From the NCBI RefSeq assembly GCF_017313225.1, contig NZ_JAFLNE010000001.1, forward strand, positions 744,001 to 808,000: a stretch of 64,000 nt of DNA. The letters are read 5' to 3'. The notes below the pieces were generated by a model. It was not told where the DNA came from, made no database searches, and was given only the letters and a program-made list of their open reading frames with translations. Of this stretch, positions 41,524 through 50,161 are shown piece by piece; position 1 is the stretch's first letter; each line of letters opens with the position of its first letter. Both the position numbers and the translations under genes were made by a program. The stretch comes from Allomuricauda sp. CAU 1633 (lineage in GTDB: Bacteria; Bacteroidota; Bacteroidia; Flavobacteriales; Flavobacteriaceae).

Positions 41524-42165
41524 TTACTCCTCTTCTTTTACAATGATTAAACTGGCTTTGGAGCCTGTGGAAAGGTTCCAACGATTATTATGGATGACTT
41601 CACCTTTATCATCTGCAACTACAACTTGGGCGGTATTGGGACCGGATGAACCTTGGTTCAAGGCTTCAAATTCTATACGGTTGAACCCTGGGGCCAAATC
41701 TAAGTTAACCCCTCTGAAAGAACCTGAAAGCAACAAATTATACTCTACCACTTCACCGTTCAGGTAGATTTTTATTCGGTCGCCATCCACATATTCGTGA
41801 TCACGGCATACCACGCCAACAAATTTGGCAGAGGTCTTTAAATCGCCCAAATATTGGTCACCAAAATGTTCATTGGAGCCCTTTTTTTCCTTTTCACCTA
41901 CTTTAGGGTCTATAACCAAATCATGTCCAGCTTGAAGTAGTTCCCTGTCCGGCAACATTTGAACCCCGGGTTTTTCATTATCAGAGGTTAAACTTTCATC
42001 AAGAACAGAGGGCATGCGAAGGGAGGTTCCCTGATTGCTGGCCTTGACATCCAAATTATTATTATCGCCAATCTTTAGGGGACGGGTAGTGGGTAGGTCA
42101 GATTGTGCTTGTAGGGAAATAACCCCCAATCCAAAACCCATTATTAAGAATACAAGCTTTTTCAT
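41524..42165 (-). CDS. Secreted protein of unknown function
   Basis: A 213-residue protein with a Sec signal (MKKLVFLIMGFGLGVISLQAQ). I do not recognise a named family. The middle has TSAKFVGVVCRDHEYVDGDRIKIYLNG and the end GFNRIEFEALNQGSSGPNTAQVV, a beta-rich pattern similar to carbohydrate-binding-like modules in secreted Bacteroidota proteins. The frame is open to 42213; ATG 42165 is chosen for the signal peptide. It abuts the acylase stop tail to tail with no spacer. Confidence 0.7.
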   Translation of the reverse strand: MKKLVFLIMGFGLGVISLQAQSDLPTTRPLKIGDNNNLDVKASNQGTSLRMPSVLDESLTSDNEKPGVQMLPDRELLQAGHDLVIDPKVGEKEKKGSNEHFGDQYLGDLKTSAKFVGVVCRDHEYVDGDRIKIYLNGEVVEYNLLLSGSFRGVNLDLAPGFNRIEFEALNQGSSGPNTAQVVVADDKGEVIHNNRWNLSTGSKASLIIVKEEE

Positions 42166-42346
42166 AACAACTTGGTCGATTCGTAACTCTAAAGTTAGCA
42201 AATACCTTGCCATGAATTTGATAAAGTGGCGTTAAATCGATGAAAAAATCGATGTGAGTTAAAGTCTTCACAAATGGGATTTGTTAGCATAACGAGGTAT
42301 GAAGCTTGATACTTTTTTGGCTTTAACCTTTTAATTATATCAAAAA

Positions 42347-43009
42347 ATGAAACACGTATTACTTTTTACCCTGTTGTTGGGCGCAGTGACCCTTCAAGCA
42401 CAAGATTCCGAAAACAGCAAAAAAACCATCCCAAAAGGCACCTGGAATATTGGGGGTGATTTTTCCGTGGGGTTCAGCAATCAAGAGTCTACAAATCAAA
42501 TTTCAATTCGTAATTCGGATAGATCTTCATTTTCTGTCTTACCTCGGGTTGGCTATGTTTTCTCAGACAATTGGATGTTAGGCTTAAAAACTGGGTACAG
42601 CTTTAGTAAATCCGACCTTGAACTTATAGATAACGGTGCTTTCACCGGTGAATCTGAAGGTACAGGTGAATCCATCACAGTGGCACCGTATGTTAGAAGA
42701 TATTTTGGTTTGGGCAACAATCTACTTATCAATCTACAAGGAGAACTCGAGTACAGTGCATCTTGGTCTGAAACTATTTCAGATACCTCAGAGAGAAGTA
42801 CTGGCCAAGCAGACCAGTTTGCCATATCCATTCGACCTGGGATTACTTACTTTGTTTCCAAAAACTTGGCTTTTGAATCTTCCTTTGGGGTACTGCAATA
42901 TGGCACCTATGAAAGTGAGCAAAGCGATGGAGTTGACACCAAAAACAGTGGCTTTAATCTTAGTCTGGATTCTTCAAATCTATTTTTTGGATTGTCTTAT
43001 TACTTTTAG
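42347..43009 (+). CDS. Outer-membrane beta-barrel protein
   Basis: A 220-residue outer-membrane protein: signal LLLGAVTLQAQ, then alternating amphipathic strands (WNIGGDFSVGFSNQES, FSVLPRVGYVFSDNWMLGLKTGYSF, VAPYVRRYFGLGNN) and a final strand LFFGLSYYF ending in Phe, as expected for BAM-assembled barrels. It resembles small 8-10-stranded barrels (OmpW/OmpA-like fold). Function is unknown. A terminator follows 20 bp after the stop. Confidence 0.85.
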   Translation: MKHVLLFTLLLGAVTLQAQDSENSKKTIPKGTWNIGGDFSVGFSNQESTNQISIRNSDRSSFSVLPRVGYVFSDNWMLGLKTGYSFSKSDLELIDNGAFTGESEGTGESITVAPYVRRYFGLGNNLLINLQGELEYSASWSETISDTSERSTGQADQFAISIRPGITYFVSKNLAFESSFGVLQYGTYESEQSDGVDTKNSGFNLSLDSSNLFFGLSYYF

Positions 43010-43029
43010 AGATATCTGAAATGGTATAG

Positions 43030-43061
43030 AAGCCCGCTACACTGCAGCGGGCTTTTTCTTT
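43030..43061 (+). terminator. Terminator after the beta-barrel gene
   Basis: A 9-bp stem (AAGCCCGCT with AGCGGGCTT) and a 7-nt loop are followed by TTTTCTTTTT. It overlaps the stop codon of the convergent acyltransferase gene. Confidence 0.8.
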
Positions 43062-44170
43062 TTCAATCCAAATAGTGGGTGCAAAAACGGAATCCGAAGA
43101 ATGATGAAATCATAGATCAACCAACTGATTCCAAAAGTACCCACCACCAAAATGGAAGCCTTTTGGAAAAACCCCCAATCCAAATCCATTAAATAGTACC
43201 CAATGGCAACGGTCACAGTTTGGTGTAAAATATAAAAGGGATACACCGCTCGGTTGGCATAGGCCAATGTCTTGCTGGGACGATTTAAATATTGTGCGGC
43301 ATAGGCAAACAGAACCAGTATCCAACTCCAAAGATTGGCGACCTTTAACAAGGCTTCGGTGAAATGTCTGAAGTACCCATCTTCAAATTGCCAGCAGACA
43401 ATGAGTCCCGTAAAGCATATCAACCCAATGACCAGGGCTTTTTTCTTTATGTTTTCAACACTTTTCCAAAAAGTATCTCCCAGTGAGATCAGTACAAAAC
43501 CGAAAAAGAAAAGGGTGCTGTAGTTGATGATGGCAAACCAATCGTGGATAAGGTCATGGGTAATGTCAAAAAAAGGCTCTACCAAAGCCTCCCACAGATA
43601 TAGCGGTAGAATAAACCAGTACAATCCCAACGGTTTTGCAACAAGCCGTTTTATCCATTGCACAAATTTCCCAGGTTTTTTTCGGATTCGAAGAAAAATA
43701 GGGGACAAAACCCACGAGAAAATGAGCAGGTAAGGCAAAAACCATAGGTGGTGCCAGGAGAAATTTCCTTCTGGATAAATGCCATCTCGGGCCACAGTGG
43801 TAAAAAATTCCCAGTATGAACCTATGAACCGAGCATTGGCTACACGTTCAAAGTAAATCTGCGGAGGTACGATGAACAACATGCCAAAAATGAGCGGAAT
43901 ACCCAACCGTTTGAAGCGTTCCCAATTAAACTGATGAACCGTTCGTTTTCCAAAGGCATAATAAGTGCCCATGCCTGAAATGACAAAAAGAATAGGCAAA
44001 CGCCATTGGTTCAAAAAGAGCATAGGCCATTGCAGCCAGTTATATATAGTATTGTTTTTGACGTGCCACCCCCAGGGTACAAAGAACATGCCCACATGGT
44101 AAAAAATGAGAAGCCCAAAAACAATGACCCGTAGCCAATCTAAATCGTAACGTCTAATTTTTGTCTGCAT
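43037..44170 (-). CDS. Acyltransferase 3-family membrane protein
   Basis: A 377-residue integral membrane protein of acyltransferase family 3, with about ten helices. The N-terminus YDLDWLRVIVFGLLIFYHVGMFF contains the catalytic-type His of the family, and WRLPILFVISGMGTYYAFG follows. Members acylate sugars or lipids at the membrane, for example O-acetylation of polysaccharides. It ends with a Lys-rich cytoplasmic tail (GLKKKKPAAV). An AraC regulator gene lies 103 bp away upstream on the same strand and may control it; that link is inferred. Confidence 0.88.
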   Translation of the reverse strand: MQTKIRRYDLDWLRVIVFGLLIFYHVGMFFVPWGWHVKNNTIYNWLQWPMLFLNQWRLPILFVISGMGTYYAFGKRTVHQFNWERFKRLGIPLIFGMLFIVPPQIYFERVANARFIGSYWEFFTTVARDGIYPEGNFSWHHLWFLPYLLIFSWVLSPIFLRIRKKPGKFVQWIKRLVAKPLGLYWFILPLYLWEALVEPFFDITHDLIHDWFAIINYSTLFFFGFVLISLGDTFWKSVENIKKKALVIGLICFTGLIVCWQFEDGYFRHFTEALLKVANLWSWILVLFAYAAQYLNRPSKTLAYANRAVYPFYILHQTVTVAIGYYLMDLDWGFFQKASILVVGTFGISWLIYDFIILRIPFLHPLFGLKKKKPAAV

Positions 44171-44273
44171 GATTGATGAATTTTAACCAAAGATGCGTCT
44201 ACGCTCTAAAATGTTGCAGTTTTTGGAGCATCAAAACGTCCAGAATTACAATTTTGGAGGAATTAGGCGTGTT

Positions 44274-45437
44274 TTATCCCCTTTTTTGCTTCATGTAGCT
44301 CGAAGGCGAACTTCCCACATGCTTTTTAAAAGCGGAATAAAATGCAGATTTAGACCGAAAACCAACAGTGTGCCCAATGGCCTCAACAGTTAAATGGGCA
44401 AATTCGTTATCCAACAAGCGGGTTTTGGCCAACAAAATCCGCTTCTGGTTAATAAAGTCGTTGAAATTCATCCCGGTTTCAGAATTAATCAATTTTGAAA
44501 CGGTGTTGGCATTGGTGTTGAGATTTTCCGCCAAATCCTTTAGTGAAATATCTTGATGGCAATAATAAGCACCGTGATTTAAAAAATCTTCCACTGCCCC
44601 AAACTCAAGCGAGTTGGAGGAGAGCGTCTCATATTTGTCCGCAATCCAGGTTTTTTCAAAAAAGCGTGATTCAGAAAAAATAAAAAAGGAAGTCACGAAG
44701 ATGGTTATCGTTCCAAAAATGCCAATGTAATGATCGCCGCCGTCATCATCATAATTGATGAATATTAAAAAAATGAATAGCAACAATACCAAAAAGAAGA
44801 ATACAGTGTTTCTTGAAAAAGTGTACTTGTTCACTTTAATATTCTTTGCTGACATTTCTTTTGTACGCCATGTTGGTGCCACCAATTGTATGGATAAAAT
44901 AAGGTAGAACGCAAAGCTGAACAACAAAATCCACCGGAACTGATCTTTGATAATATGGTAGGAATAATTTACAGAATCAGGCACGTCCACAAAGCTCAAA
45001 TTACGATGATAAGCCCCTATGTAGGCATTGAGTTTTACTTCCAAAGGGCTCAACGAATAATTAATTTGAGACAACCCATAAGCTATGGGAAGAATGAAAT
45101 GATACCATTGTTTTTTTAGTTTAAAGGGTTCTCGCTTCAGTAAAGAATACAAGAAAAAATAAAGTGTAGGAGCTATGAGGAGGACAAAAGCTTCTGTGGA
45201 ATCGTTTAGGAACAGCACATGTTTCATGAGCCCCGTATAGCAGAGGTAGATGTCCATAAATACCAAGCATTGCACCAACAAGGCCCACCCGAACAGTTGA
45301 ATGGCAGAATCTCTTTTGGTTCTGAGAAAAATGACAAGGACCAAGAATAACCCCTGAACAATCCCGAGGAGCATAATGTGTGATGCCAGATTGTGCCGGA
45401 TTGGAATTTGCTCCAATATGGTCTCTATGTCTTCCAT
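44274..45437 (-). CDS. Membrane-bound AraC-family regulator
   Basis: A 387-residue protein with an N-terminal membrane domain of about seven helices (residues about 20-255) and a C-terminal AraC DNA-binding domain (about 285-387). The two HTH motifs are seen in SLKDLAENLNTNANTVSKLI and LTVEAIGHTVGFRSKSAFYSAF. This 7TM-AraC layout is common in Bacteroidota and implies sensing at the membrane. Signal and targets are unknown; the acyltransferase downstream on the same strand and the divergent aminotransferase are candidate targets. Confidence 0.88.
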   Translation of the reverse strand: MEDIETILEQIPIRHNLASHIMLLGIVQGLFLVLVIFLRTKRDSAIQLFGWALLVQCLVFMDIYLCYTGLMKHVLFLNDSTEAFVLLIAPTLYFFLYSLLKREPFKLKKQWYHFILPIAYGLSQINYSLSPLEVKLNAYIGAYHRNLSFVDVPDSVNYSYHIIKDQFRWILLFSFAFYLILSIQLVAPTWRTKEMSAKNIKVNKYTFSRNTVFFFLVLLLFIFLIFINYDDDGGDHYIGIFGTITIFVTSFFIFSESRFFEKTWIADKYETLSSNSLEFGAVEDFLNHGAYYCHQDISLKDLAENLNTNANTVSKLINSETGMNFNDFINQKRILLAKTRLLDNEFAHLTVEAIGHTVGFRSKSAFYSAFKKHVGSSPSSYMKQKRG

Positions 45438-45517
45438 CCTAAGAACTTAAATCGTATCTTGATAATCCGTCAAAAGTGGAAATTACCATTCTTTTTTTAA
45501 TCAACTGTTGACCAAAA

Positions 45518-46780
45518 ATGAAAAAACGACAATTCTTGCGATATGTGGGAAGTGCGGCCATGGCGGCCCCTCTTTTTCCAATTACCGCCAGTGCAGGTGA
45601 AACCCATGAATCACTCCCATACCCAGATAAGGACAGTGAAGCTTTCTGGGAACGTATCAGAATGGATTATAGGCTGAAGCCTGATTACATTAATCTGGAA
45701 AATGGCTACTACAATTTTGTACCGACCCCAATATTGAACAAATTCATGGAGCATGTAAGGGAGGTGAATTATCAAGGCTCCTACTATATGCGCACGGTAC
45801 AATGGGAGAATAAAAATAAGGCTGCCGCTCGTGTGGCCCAATTGGTAAACTGCTCAGAAAAAGAACTGGTCATTACCCGAAACACCACTGAATCGTTGGA
45901 TTTAATCATAGGTGGATTTCCATGGGAAAAAGGAGATGAAGCCATTTTTGCTGTACAGGACTATGGTGCCATGCAGCTACATTTTGAACAAATGCAAAAA
46001 CGGTATGGTATGGTTTGCAAAAAGGTGTCCCTACCCAATCATCCCAAATCTGATGACGAGATTGTGGAATTGTATGCATCCCAGATTACCCCCAAGACTA
46101 AATTGATGATGGTATGCCACATGGTCAATGTAACGGGGCAGATTTTACCCATTCGGAAAATTTGTGATATGGCTCATGCCCATGGTGTTGAGGTCATGGT
46201 GGATGGTGCCCACTGCGTGGGGCACATAAAAGTTGATTTAGCTGAACTGGATTGCGATTATTATGGGTCAAGCCTTCACAAGTGGTTGAGTACACCGCTT
46301 GGCGCTGGAATGTTATACGTAGCCGAAAAGCATATCCCAAAAATTTGGCCTTTGTTGGCTGAACATGAGGATGATGAGACCAAAATCCGACGTTTGAATC
46401 ATACGGGGACTCATCCGGTACATACGGACCTTACCATCAATGATTGTGTAGATTATCTAGAGTTGATCGGTATGGAACGAAAAGAAGAACGTTTGCGACA
46501 ATTGCAACGCTATTGGAGCGATCAGCTACGGAATGTGGATAATGTAGTGATCAACACCCCTGTTGAACCCTATAGAAGTTGCGGTATTGCCAATGTGGGG
46601 TTGAAGAATATGAAGCCCCATGATTTGGCAAAAACCCTTTTGGAGGAATTTGATGTTTGGACGGTTGCCATAGATTTTGAGAATGTTCATGGATGCCGCA
46701 TCACGCCCAATGTCTATACTACCTTTGATGAATTGGATCGTTTTGTGGCTGCGATGAAAACTATGGCAAAACGCACTTAA
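45518..46780 (+). CDS. Class V aminotransferase, exported (isopenicillin-N-epimerase-like)
   Basis: A 420-residue PLP enzyme of aminotransferase class V. The cofactor site shows RNTTESLDLIIGG, VMVDGAHCVGHIKVDL (D229) and the Schiff-base Lys K255 in SSLHKWLSTPLGAG. The N-terminal MKKRQFLRYVGSAAMAAPLFPITASA is an export signal, so it acts in the periplasm; KKRQF lacks RR, but Tat export is possible because PLP enzymes fold before export. Reaction type (epimerase, desulfurase or lyase) cannot be decided. The last 4 bp overlap the convergent phosphoesterase gene. Confidence 0.85.
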   Translation: MKKRQFLRYVGSAAMAAPLFPITASAGETHESLPYPDKDSEAFWERIRMDYRLKPDYINLENGYYNFVPTPILNKFMEHVREVNYQGSYYMRTVQWENKNKAAARVAQLVNCSEKELVITRNTTESLDLIIGGFPWEKGDEAIFAVQDYGAMQLHFEQMQKRYGMVCKKVSLPNHPKSDDEIVELYASQITPKTKLMMVCHMVNVTGQILPIRKICDMAHAHGVEVMVDGAHCVGHIKVDLAELDCDYYGSSLHKWLSTPLGAGMLYVAEKHIPKIWPLLAEHEDDETKIRRLNHTGTHPVHTDLTINDCVDYLELIGMERKEERLRQLQRYWSDQLRNVDNVVINTPVEPYRSCGIANVGLKNMKPHDLAKTLLEEFDVWTVAIDFENVHGCRITPNVYTTFDELDRFVAAMKTMAKRT

Positions 46781-47673
46781 ACATCTATATAATCCGATAG
46801 TTTTTCTGGCCCTTCCAGCAGCACCTTAACAATTTGCAGCGTACCATCTGCCTTGGTGGCGATGTGCCATTTGATTAATGCAATGGTTCCATTCTCAATC
46901 TCAATACCCGTTATACTTCTGGGGTGCACACAGCTTCCATCATTAAAAAAAGGGATTTGCCCTGGCTCGGGAAATCGAGGTCGGTGGGTATGCCCGGCAA
47001 TGGTGATCAGTAGATTGTTCTTCAAGATCCATCGCTTGATCCGTTTTTCTATCCGAATAAGTTCCTTGTAGTTTTTGGCAGGGCTGGTAGGGTCGGCAAT
47101 GCCCACTACTTGAAGTGGTTTCCAGAGAACCCTTACCAAAAATCGACCGATGCGCCAACAGACATAGTTCCACCAATCTGCTTGGTGTCCATGGGTGCAA
47201 AAAAGCTCTTGCCCTGTTTGTGTGTGTTTTAAAATAATGGCTTCGTGATAGGTAATGCCTTCAAAAAGTTCCTTGTCCGAACCATCTATGGGTTCAAAAT
47301 AACTGGAAAGGTGCTTGTCCACATAAACCTTGTCCTTATAGACCATATCGTGGTTGCCCCAGAGCATGTGCAATCGTTTTTCCAAATGGAATTGCCGCAG
47401 CAGTTGGTACACATTTTTGTGCGCTTCAAAAATTTCATCAAAACCGATGTTTTCCCAGAGTTCATCCCCATCGCCAAGCTCGCAATATTGAAAACCTTGT
47501 CGGTAGTAATGATTCAGGGCATGAAAATAAATGTTTCGGTTATTGGCAAAGTCATCGGCAAAACTGTTGTCTCCCCTATGACAATCGCTAAAGAAGATGA
47601 ATTTGGAATCATCATCAAAAGGAATGATTTTGGCCTTGTTGTAGGCTCGATCTAACCTATTTGTGGAAGACAT
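46777..47673 (-). CDS. Metallophosphoesterase (LpxH/calcineurin-like)
   Basis: A 298-residue metallophosphoesterase. The five blocks of the superfamily are visible: FFSDCHRGDNS (D30, H32), LGDGDELWEN (D68), LWGNHDMVY, CTHGHQADWW and IAGHTHRPRF. There is no signal peptide, so it is cytoplasmic. The GD..GNHD..GHTH layout resembles UDP-2,3-diacylglucosamine pyrophosphatase-type enzymes, but the sequence is longer and the substrate is unproven. Confidence 0.85.
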   Translation of the reverse strand: MSSTNRLDRAYNKAKIIPFDDDSKFIFFSDCHRGDNSFADDFANNRNIYFHALNHYYRQGFQYCELGDGDELWENIGFDEIFEAHKNVYQLLRQFHLEKRLHMLWGNHDMVYKDKVYVDKHLSSYFEPIDGSDKELFEGITYHEAIILKHTQTGQELFCTHGHQADWWNYVCWRIGRFLVRVLWKPLQVVGIADPTSPAKNYKELIRIEKRIKRWILKNNLLITIAGHTHRPRFPEPGQIPFFNDGSCVHPRSITGIEIENGTIALIKWHIATKADGTLQIVKVLLEGPEKLSDYIDV

Positions 47674-47790
47674 GGTATTTTTTTAACTAAATATCCTTAA
47701 AAATGGTGATTAATCTATAAAGATTTCCATTATAAGACGGGCATTCTTTCTTTTTGTAACTTTACGTACTAATTTTCGACCAATGTCAGT

Positions 47791-50160
47791 ATGAAACAAA
47801 AGTGTGATGCTGAAAGCCCAATGGTGCAGTTGGTAAGCTTCAACAAACTATTGGAACATTATGATAGACAACTGAACAGCGAGGACAAGTTCTACGCTGA
47901 TTGGGCGAAGTATGTCTTGGATTTACAGGCACCTTATCCCGAGCTCAGAGAAGGCTTCAGTGACCTTAGTTTGTTGGAAAAGCACAAGGATGTCATCAGC
48001 ATTATCTTGAAAGAGAGCTTTGCCCCAGCATTAACGAACAACGAAATAAAAACAGCATCAACCCCTTTTGAAAGTTTGGTGTTCAATTCTTCAGAGCGTT
48101 TTCAGAAGATTTTGAAAGATGCTGGCGAAGACTTTGAGTTGGAAATCCAGAACATGCCCGAAGGACTCGGCTACATTATGAAATGTACGGTGATTCTGAA
48201 CTTTTATTATGGGTTTAATTTGGATTTCAAACGCCCTATTTTTTACGACATTCCTGATGCCAATGGGGTAACGCACCATTATCGCATCTTGTACAATGCC
48301 GATTTTATGGAAATCCTTCCAACGGAGAAATCTAAAAAGCTGACCCAGGAAGATGTAGATGAGCTTTTGGAAAATTTTGAAAATCTGGAGCTTTGGAAGG
48401 AAAAAATACCACCCAATAGTTTTATTACAAAAGGGTTTGTTATTTGCAATATGTTCGATGTCACTACCGAACATTCCATTTCAGAAATAAAATCTACCCT
48501 GATTGGGAAAAAGAAGAGCGAAGGCGAAAACTATATGGAACGTTTTCAGGATACCTTTAGGTCTCTCTTTAAGCTCAAGAAAATAAATGTAGGGTTTGCA
48601 GGCTATGATTCCAGTGCCAATAGTTTTTTCAAGATTTACGGCAGAGGTATGGAAAGTTTCTTGCTTAACGGTAAGGAAATGGAATCTTGTGATGCAACAC
48701 TATGTGAATATTCCCATGGGAAACTTTTTGCTGAGAGTAAATATTTTGCCATTTCCAATGTTGAAAAATACTATCAGAAACAAAAGTCCCAACCCTATAA
48801 GAATCTCTATGAACAGGGAATACGGAGTGCCATATTGGCCCCAATTTCCAGCAATGGGGAACTTTTGGGGGTCTTGGAACTGGTTTCAGATACTGTTAAT
48901 GAGTTGAACAGTGTCAATGCCAATAAGCTGGATGATGTTATGCCATACATTATATCATCCGTACTGCGATCTATTGAGGAAGAAGAAAATTTGGTGGACG
49001 CCATTATTCAACACGAGTGTACCACAGTGCACCCTTCGGTGTATTGGAAATTTCAGGAAGAGGCCAAACGTTTTATGGCCGATGAATTATCTGGAAACCA
49101 ACCCGTGTTCAAGGAAATTGTGTTCAAGGATGTACATCCACTTTATGGACAAATCGATATAAAGGATTCTTCCAAAGAAAGAAACCTTTCCATTCAGCGG
49201 GATTTAATGATTCAACTATCCGAAATCAATGATGTTTTGGCAATGGCCATTGAAAAGTTCGCACTGCCCATTTATGAGGAGTTGATGTTTAGGGTAGACA
49301 CCTATCTTAATGAAGTCAGAGAGACCCTTTATACCCATACGGAGCAGGCCGTGTTTGATTTTGTGAAGGAAGAAATCAATCCAGTGTTCGAGCACTTGAA
49401 AAAAGAGGATAAGGAGATTAAGGCACTTATCAAGGCCTATGAGTCCAAGATAGATGAAACCACGGAATCGTATTATGACCATCGCCGAAACTATGATGAA
49501 AGTGTGATGGAATCCAACATGCAATTGGCCGCTCTTTTGGACAAAAAGCAATTGGCCGCCCAAGAAATGTTCCCGCATTATTTTGAGCGCTACAAGACTG
49601 ATGGTGTTGAGCACAATATGTACATTGGCAGCTCCATTGCTCGAGACAGAAAGTTTAATGAACTTTATTTGAGCAATTTGAGGTTGTGGCAGCTTCAGGT
49701 AATGTGTGACATGGAGAACAAGTATTATTCCCTTAAACCACATTTACCCGTACAATTGGATGTTACCTCACTTATTTTGGTCTACAGCACCTCGCTGTCC
49801 ATCCGTTTTAGAATGGATGAAAAACGATTTGATGTGGACGGTACCTACAATGCACGCTATGAGGTAATCAAAAAACGTATTGACAAATCCTATATCAAGG
49901 GCACCAATGAACGGTTGACTCAAAAGGGTAAGTTGGCCATTGTGTATTCCCAACGAAAGGATGAGCGGGAATATATGCGCTACATTCGCTTCCTAAAAAA
50001 CAAGGGTTACTTTACGGACAACATTGAAATTGTGGAACTGGAAGGGCTACAGGGGGTAACGGGCCTTAAGGCCATTAGGGCTGAAATTTTGTATAAAAAG
50101 GACAAAAAATCGGAGCAAACCTATACCTATGATGATTTAATGGAGGAGTTGAGGTCTTAG
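47791..50160 (+). CDS. GAF-domain protein of unknown function
   Basis: A 789-residue soluble protein. A GAF-like sensor segment lies at about 240-400 (INVGFAGYDSSANSFFKIYG, then GIRSAILAPISSNGELLGVLELVSD). The flanking regions (1-235 and 420-789) are mostly helical and contain no catalytic motif I can name; the C-terminal part ends with VVYSQRKDEREYMRYIRFL-type charged sequence. GAF domains bind small ligands or cyclic nucleotides. It ends 1 bp from the stop of the convergent HD-Pycsar-TM gene. Function is unknown. Confidence 0.78.
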   Translation: MKQKCDAESPMVQLVSFNKLLEHYDRQLNSEDKFYADWAKYVLDLQAPYPELREGFSDLSLLEKHKDVISIILKESFAPALTNNEIKTASTPFESLVFNSSERFQKILKDAGEDFELEIQNMPEGLGYIMKCTVILNFYYGFNLDFKRPIFYDIPDANGVTHHYRILYNADFMEILPTEKSKKLTQEDVDELLENFENLELWKEKIPPNSFITKGFVICNMFDVTTEHSISEIKSTLIGKKKSEGENYMERFQDTFRSLFKLKKINVGFAGYDSSANSFFKIYGRGMESFLLNGKEMESCDATLCEYSHGKLFAESKYFAISNVEKYYQKQKSQPYKNLYEQGIRSAILAPISSNGELLGVLELVSDTVNELNSVNANKLDDVMPYIISSVLRSIEEEENLVDAIIQHECTTVHPSVYWKFQEEAKRFMADELSGNQPVFKEIVFKDVHPLYGQIDIKDSSKERNLSIQRDLMIQLSEINDVLAMAIEKFALPIYEELMFRVDTYLNEVRETLYTHTEQAVFDFVKEEINPVFEHLKKEDKEIKALIKAYESKIDETTESYYDHRRNYDESVMESNMQLAALLDKKQLAAQEMFPHYFERYKTDGVEHNMYIGSSIARDRKFNELYLSNLRLWQLQVMCDMENKYYSLKPHLPVQLDVTSLILVYSTSLSIRFRMDEKRFDVDGTYNARYEVIKKRIDKSYIKGTNERLTQKGKLAIVYSQRKDEREYMRYIRFLKNKGYFTDNIEIVELEGLQGVTGLKAIRAEILYKKDKKSEQTYTYDDLMEELRS

Positions 50161-50161
50161 A

